Assembly: GCA_026394745.1 (NCBI GenBank)
Contig: JAPKXP010000151.1
Span: forward strand, 1 to 9,493
Source: Candidatus Altarchaeota archaeon
GTDB taxonomy: Archaea > Altiarchaeota > Altiarchaeia > IMC4 > SCGC-AAA252-I15
Direction of reading: 5' to 3'
Length of the DNA: 9,493 bases
In this document: positions 6,398 to 9,493 of the stretch, in pieces
Position numbering within the stretch: position 1 is the first letter of the stretch
Layout: the number at the start of each line of letters is the position of its first letter
Program-made: the position numbers and the translations under genes
Notes under the pieces: generated by a model
Told to the model about the DNA's origin: nothing
Seen by the model: only the letters and a program-made list of their open reading frames with translations
The model's database searches: none

Positions 6398-6568
6398 TTA
6401 TTCTCCGTTCTCCTCTGCTTTCCTCATAATCCTCTCAAGATGGCTTTTACTCGGCATGTCCGGGCCGAGGTACTCGATGAACTTCTGGATTACTATTCTG
6501 CCTTCCCTGACGCTCTTCACCAGGTAGTAATACTCTTTGCCGTGTATCCTCTTCTTCCTCACGTACAT
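6398..6568 (-). CDS. Small basic protein resembling a transposase N-terminal segment, 56 aa
   Basis: A short gene, 56 residues, starting ATG at 6568 and ending TAA at 6398. The product begins MYVRKKRIHGKEYYYLVKS and continues with REGRIVIQKFIEYLG and a charged helix rich in Lys, Arg and Glu. The pattern basic-start, KEYYYLV, then KFIEYLG resembles the first 40 residues of IS1634-like archaeal transposases, and also stand-alone small archaeal proteins; this is recalled, not searched. No catalytic domain follows, so it is not an intact transposase. It begins 11 bases after the proC stop. GAGCTGAT at 6574-6581 matches GAGGTGAT at seven of eight bases and can serve as its Shine-Dalgarno site, so it is probably the second gene of a proC unit. 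Its stop lies 2 bases from the convergent isocitrate dehydrogenase stop. The function is unknown; nucleic-acid binding is a guess from charge. Confidence 0.7.
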   Translation of the reverse strand: MYVRKKRIHGKEYYYLVKSVREGRIVIQKFIEYLGPDMPSKSHLERIMRKAEENGE

Positions 6569-6573
6569 TCCAA

Positions 6574-6581
6574 ATCAGCTC
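6574..6581 (-). promoter_or_regulatory. Shine-Dalgarno-like site for the 56-aa gene
   Basis: GAGCTGAT on the minus strand differs by one base from GAGGTGAT of the anti-Shine-Dalgarno complement, and ends 5 bases before the ATG at 6568. It overlaps the proC stop codon. Confidence 0.4.
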
Positions 6582-7359
6582 ATTTGCCGAGTTCCCTCGA
6601 GCGCGCTGAAGCCCGTTTGACTGCTTCAAATATCGCGTCATGGAACTTCATCTCTTCCAGCGCCTTCATGCCTTCTATGGTCGTCCCGCCTGGGCTCTTG
6701 ACGTTCTCAATCAGCTTTTCCGGGCTTCCTTTCCCGGACAGGATCATTTCAGCTGCTCCCTTAGTAGTCTGGGCTGCAAGCTTTAGCGCGACGTCATCTG
6801 GGATTCCCTCTTTCACTCCGGCGTCGGCGAGGGCCTTGATGAAGTAGTATACGTAAGCCGGGCCTGAGCCTGAAAGTCCAGTTACCGCGTCAAGCAGGCT
6901 CTCTTCCAATCGGTGGCACGCGCCGACCGAGTCCATGAACTTTTCCACAAGCTTCCCGTCCCTGTCATCCGCCTTGCTGCCGAGCGCGTACCCCGCAGCC
7001 ATCTCTCCGACGAGGGCTGGAGTGTTCGGCATCACCCGGACGACTCTGGCGTCCTCCAGTTTAGACTCAATCGTTCTTGTCGAGATTCCCGCCGCAATAG
7101 AGACAAAGAGCTTGCCTTCTGAAACATCTTTAATCCCCTCAAGGACTTCGTTCATGTTCTGCGGCTTCACGCAAAGGAATACTACGTCAGACTTGGATAC
7201 AACCGTCTTTGCGTCCGCGAACTTAACCTTCAGCGCATTGACCTTCCCAGCGTCCTTGTCGAAAGCGAGGACATCCTTCCTGCCTACAATCCTCCTGCCG
7301 ACGAAGCCGTCCAAGAGGGCCGACCCCATCCTTCCGACGCCTATGAACCCGACTTTCAT
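6580..7359 (-). CDS. proC: Pyrroline-5-carboxylate reductase
   Basis: Reduces 1-pyrroline-5-carboxylate to proline, the last step of proline synthesis, in the cytoplasm. From the ATG at 7359 the protein has 259 residues, near the usual 265-275. It begins MKVGFIGVGRMGSALLDGF, a Rossmann nucleotide loop. FLCVKPQNM (61-69), RVMPNTPALVGEMAAGY (108-124), the family signature around GLSGSGPAYVYYF (161-173), and KSPGGTTIEGM (221-231) follow. The frame stays open upstream to 7560, but those residues look unlike any ProC N-terminus, so the ATG right before the Rossmann strand is preferred. After the second strand the chain reads AFDKD; an acidic residue there often goes with NADH rather than NADPH preference, which is an inference. 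A TATA box at 7388-7393 predicts a very short leader. The 56-aa gene follows in the same direction. Confidence 0.93.
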   Translation of the reverse strand: MKVGFIGVGRMGSALLDGFVGRRIVGRKDVLAFDKDAGKVNALKVKFADAKTVVSKSDVVFLCVKPQNMNEVLEGIKDVSEGKLFVSIAAGISTRTIESKLEDARVVRVMPNTPALVGEMAAGYALGSKADDRDGKLVEKFMDSVGACHRLEESLLDAVTGLSGSGPAYVYYFIKALADAGVKEGIPDDVALKLAAQTTKGAAEMILSGKGSPEKLIENVKSPGGTTIEGMKALEEMKFHDAIFEAVKRASARSRELGK

Positions 7360-7387
7360 GTTCAATCTAATATTTCGACTGACCGGC

Positions 7388-7393
7388 TTTAAA
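7388..7393 (-). promoter_or_regulatory. TATA box of proC
   Basis: TTTAAA within GATTTAAAG on the minus strand. Its centre is about 31 bases before the chosen ATG at 7359, so transcription should start near 7364-7365, giving a leader of about 5 bases. It would coincide with an in-frame TTG at 7365. Confidence 0.5.
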
Positions 7394-7477
7394 TCCGTTT
7401 TGTCAAGAATGTGATATCCCCCCGCCATCCATTCCCGACTTGACGCTCTCGTCAGCCTTAGGAAATCCTTGTGTAAT

Positions 7478-7499
7478 AGGCTTCTTACTACGGAAGCCT
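7478..7499 (-). terminator. Hairpin around the stop of the large protease gene, possible 3'-end signal
   Basis: On the minus strand AGGCTTC and GAAGCCT form a perfect 7-bp stem with an 8-base loop. The loop holds two tandem in-frame stops, TAG then TAA. No clear U-tract follows, so termination is uncertain; mRNA 3'-end protection is another reading. Confidence 0.3.
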
Positions 7500-9493
7500 G
7501 CGGAAGACTACGGAGAGCAGCCCGGCGATTATGAGCGGCAGCAGAGGCAGGCAGCAGCATCCGCCGGAGCTGACGTCATGGCCTTTGTCCGTGTCGAAGC
7601 TCGGCTTAGCCCCGTTCAGCGTGGTATCGTACTGCACGTCCTTGTTGGTTCCGGTCGGCTTCAGGTTGAAGGTGTGCGAGTCCATGTACCCCGTGCCCTC
7701 CGGCGTCTTGTAGTACTTCTCGTTGTACTGCTTGCTAGTTATCGTGTAAACGCTTGACGCCGAGTAGTCCTGCGAGTCAGGCTTGACCGTTATCGTCAGG
7801 TCCACGTCATCAGGCGGCGGACTCAGGTAAATCATCCCGTCTATCACGTCCACCGGGTAATCGTAGTCTGAACCGTCCTGCGGCTTGTTGAAGTGCACGA
7901 ACACGCGGTACCTCGAAACTTGCGTGTCGGAGACTTTCAGGAATCCGTCTGGAACGTATCCGGCCAGGCTCCTGTTCTGCCTGTTGTAGTTGGTAGCCTT
8001 CCCGATGGTCTCGCCAGCGTCGTACATCATCCACGGCTTCCCGACGCCTGGAATCTCCCCGTAGTCGACGAACGGTTCGCCTACGTCGTAAGCCTTATTC
8101 CCGTTGGAGTCTATATACGGCTCCTCAATGCTCCAGTTACCGCTCCCCGGATTCTTGTCCGCGAAGAAGCCGTGCTCTATGAAAATCTTGTCTATGCTGT
8201 CAGCCTTGTCCGGGAACTCGCTCTTGAACGCCTTGTAGTACTCGTAGAAGTCGTCCCTCTTCACCTTAAGGACTTCCCACATCTTGTCGCGTGATACCGA
8301 GACGGTGTCCCCCTTGTCGTTGTTCTTGTCGTACAGGTTCCAGAGTATCCCGCATATCGCAAGCTCCTCGTCGTAGCCTCTGTGCGAGAAAGCCTTCCGG
8401 TTAGTCTCCATGCTGCCGAAGCTCGCGTACACGTCCGGCTTCGGGTCCTTCCTGTATTCCGAGACGAGGAGCGCGTAGAATTCCGCCCATCCTTCGGTGA
8501 ACGAGTCGCCGGTCTTCGGGTTGATGTATCCATTATGGTTACTGGTGCCTGCAGGGTCCGGAGGCCAGTCACCGTAAGTTGCGTACATCACGTGGTGCCC
8601 GAACTCGTGGTACTCCCTGTTCTTCGGCCTGTTGCTGTTCCCGTATCCGCCGTCGCTAGCGTCGATGAATATCGTTGAGGTGCCTGGCGTGTAATAAGTT
8701 CCGTCGCCTCCCCCAATCCTAACGTCTACAGGCAGCTTGTAGTCTATGTTCGCCTTAAGCTGTGTGAGCGCGAAATCGACTGCCTCGTGCATGTGATAGT
8801 AAGTCGCAGCGAAGTGATTCATGTTCTCCAGGCGTGTCGCAGACTTATACTCCGAGTCGCCGGCAACAAAGCTTTTCGCGCCAGCAGGCGCGTTAATCAT
8901 GAAGTCCACGTTCTGAGTCTTGTCAGCGGTCTTCTTCAGCTTGAAGTCCTTCTCCAGCGAGATGATATTGTTGGCGTCTACGACCTCGATTACCGTGTAA
9001 TAGTTCTTGCCGTCGCGCTCGTAAGTCATGTCCACCTTCAGCTTAACGTCCTTCGGATTCATCTCGTCAGGATAAAAGTCCTTAATCCGTATGTCGTACT
9101 TCCCGTCCGCATCGCTCCTGCCGGAGTAGTCCTTGCCGTCGAACGTCGCGGTAAGCTTTATGAAAGGCATCGGATTACCGTGCCCGTTAGTGATAGTGCC
9201 GTTCAAAGAGCTCTCAGTGCAAAGCTTCAGCTTCTCGGCGTTAGAGTATAAAGTCTCGGCGACGGACATGCTGTTGTCATAATCGTCGGGAGAGTTCACG
9301 ATGAACAGAACGTCCCCGCAAGTCCAAGCCACAGTCCCGGTAGCCTCAGCGCAAATGCTATTCGGGTCGACGGTAGTGTCAAGCTGCTCCGCAATGAAGA
9401 CAACGAGCTTCCTAACCCAATCCAAAACCAAGCCGACTATGCCGCCAGCCTCGCACACCTTCTCGCCGTTCGCCATGATTATGGCGTCGTAGC
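7488..9493 (-). CDS. Large surface or secreted zinc metalloprotease with sorting-like C-terminus, 5' truncated
   Basis: The frame is open to the window edge, so the true start, and any signal peptide, is probably outside; the ATG at 9476 gives 662 residues and is used for numbering. Residues 89-165 (LNGTITNGHGNPMPFIKL, then SDADGKYDIRI) look like a carboxypeptidase-regulatory beta-sandwich. The catalytic part has EYHEFGHHVMY with His290, Glu291 and His294. SFTEGWAEFYALL has Glu328 or Glu332 as candidate third ligand, and recalls the EGWSD region of fungalysin-like peptidases. DSNGNKAYDVGE (456-467) fits a 12-residue EF-hand calcium loop. A Pro/Asp/Thr/Tyr-rich beta domain follows (about 515-635). 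The end is SSGG, three cysteines (640-642), a hydrophobic segment 643-658 and Arg-Arg, a tripartite anchor resembling sorting signals. Acidic composition and lack of internal membrane spans fit an extracellular protein. Substrate unknown. Confidence 0.85.
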   Translation of the reverse strand, partial: YDAIIMANGEKVCEAGGIVGLVLDWVRKLVVFIAEQLDTTVDPNSICAEATGTVAWTCGDVLFIVNSPDDYDNSMSVAETLYSNAEKLKLCTESSLNGTITNGHGNPMPFIKLTATFDGKDYSGRSDADGKYDIRIKDFYPDEMNPKDVKLKVDMTYERDGKNYYTVIEVVDANNIISLEKDFKLKKTADKTQNVDFMINAPAGAKSFVAGDSEYKSATRLENMNHFAATYYHMHEAVDFALTQLKANIDYKLPVDVRIGGGDGTYYTPGTSTIFIDASDGGYGNSNRPKNREYHEFGHHVMYATYGDWPPDPAGTSNHNGYINPKTGDSFTEGWAEFYALLVSEYRKDPKPDVYASFGSMETNRKAFSHRGYDEELAICGILWNLYDKNNDKGDTVSVSRDKMWEVLKVKRDDFYEYYKAFKSEFPDKADSIDKIFIEHGFFADKNPGSGNWSIEEPYIDSNGNKAYDVGEPFVDYGEIPGVGKPWMMYDAGETIGKATNYNRQNRSLAGYVPDGFLKVSDTQVSRYRVFVHFNKPQDGSDYDYPVDVIDGMIYLSPPPDDVDLTITVKPDSQDYSASSVYTITSKQYNEKYYKTPEGTGYMDSHTFNLKPTGTNKDVQYDTTLNGAKPSFDTDKGHDVSSGGCCCLPLLPLIIAGLLSVVFRRLP

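Noticed and set aside
7441..7454. Small inverted repeat TGACG-CTCT-CGTCA
   Set aside because: A 5-bp stem is expected by chance and no neighbouring feature supports it.
7360..7560. 67-residue N-terminal extension of ProC, as a possible leader or targeting domain
   Set aside because: It crosses into the end of the large protease gene and contains the proC TATA box, and ProC proteins start at the Rossmann strand.
7893..9251. Several + strand frames within the large protease region
   Set aside because: Val/Leu/Arg-rich shadows with no motifs; the minus-strand protein carries clear domains.
1..9493. CRISPR array, tRNA, rRNA, intact insertion sequence or tandem repeat
   Set aside because: No regularly spaced repeats, cloverleaf-like segments, terminal inverted repeats or transposase catalytic domain were seen on reading.

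Overview
The window looks like archaeal chromosome. Genes that begin a transcription unit mostly have a TATA-like box about 25-27 bases before the start codon and no Shine-Dalgarno sequence, as expected for leaderless mRNAs. Genes that come second in a unit carry an anti-16S-like site instead. AGG for Arg and ATA for Ile are common, and genes are packed very tightly: convergent pairs overlap by 11 bases or lie 2-3 bases apart. A small archaeon that keeps an oxidative TCA branch (a DPANN-type lineage is one possibility) would fit, but no rRNA or marker gene here fixes the phylum.

Layout. Bases 1-1581 (+) are the 3' four-fifths of an Aquifex-type aconitase. Convergent with it is a cysteine-rich lipoprotein gene (1571-2050, -). 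A 105-base divergent gap with two promoters leads to a cytoplasmic HELAH zincin (2156-3250, +) whose end overlaps a 91-aa protein of unknown function (3240-3515, +). Facing them are a ROK-family kinase (3519-4772, -) and a YkgJ-like CxxCxxxCC protein (4788-5288, -). A 33-base divergent promoter then leads to NAD-type isocitrate dehydrogenase (5322-6395, +). Convergent to that are proC (6580-7359, -) and a 56-aa basic protein (6398-6568, -). The window ends inside a large, probably secreted, metalloprotease (7488-9493, -) with a carboxypeptidase-regulatory-like domain, an HEFGH zinc site, an EF-hand-like loop, and a C-terminal tail of three cysteines, a hydrophobic segment and two arginines.

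How the genes fit together. Aconitase and NAD-isocitrate dehydrogenase make the citrate to 2-oxoglutarate route, which supplies glutamate. ProC performs the last step of proline synthesis from glutamate. They are neighbours but not one operon. The less understood parts are the HELAH zincin with its overlapping partner, the surface protease with its sorting-like tail, the ROK protein without the usual zinc motif, and the lipoprotein. No RNA gene, CRISPR array or complete mobile element was seen. No stretch over 300 bases lacks a gene.
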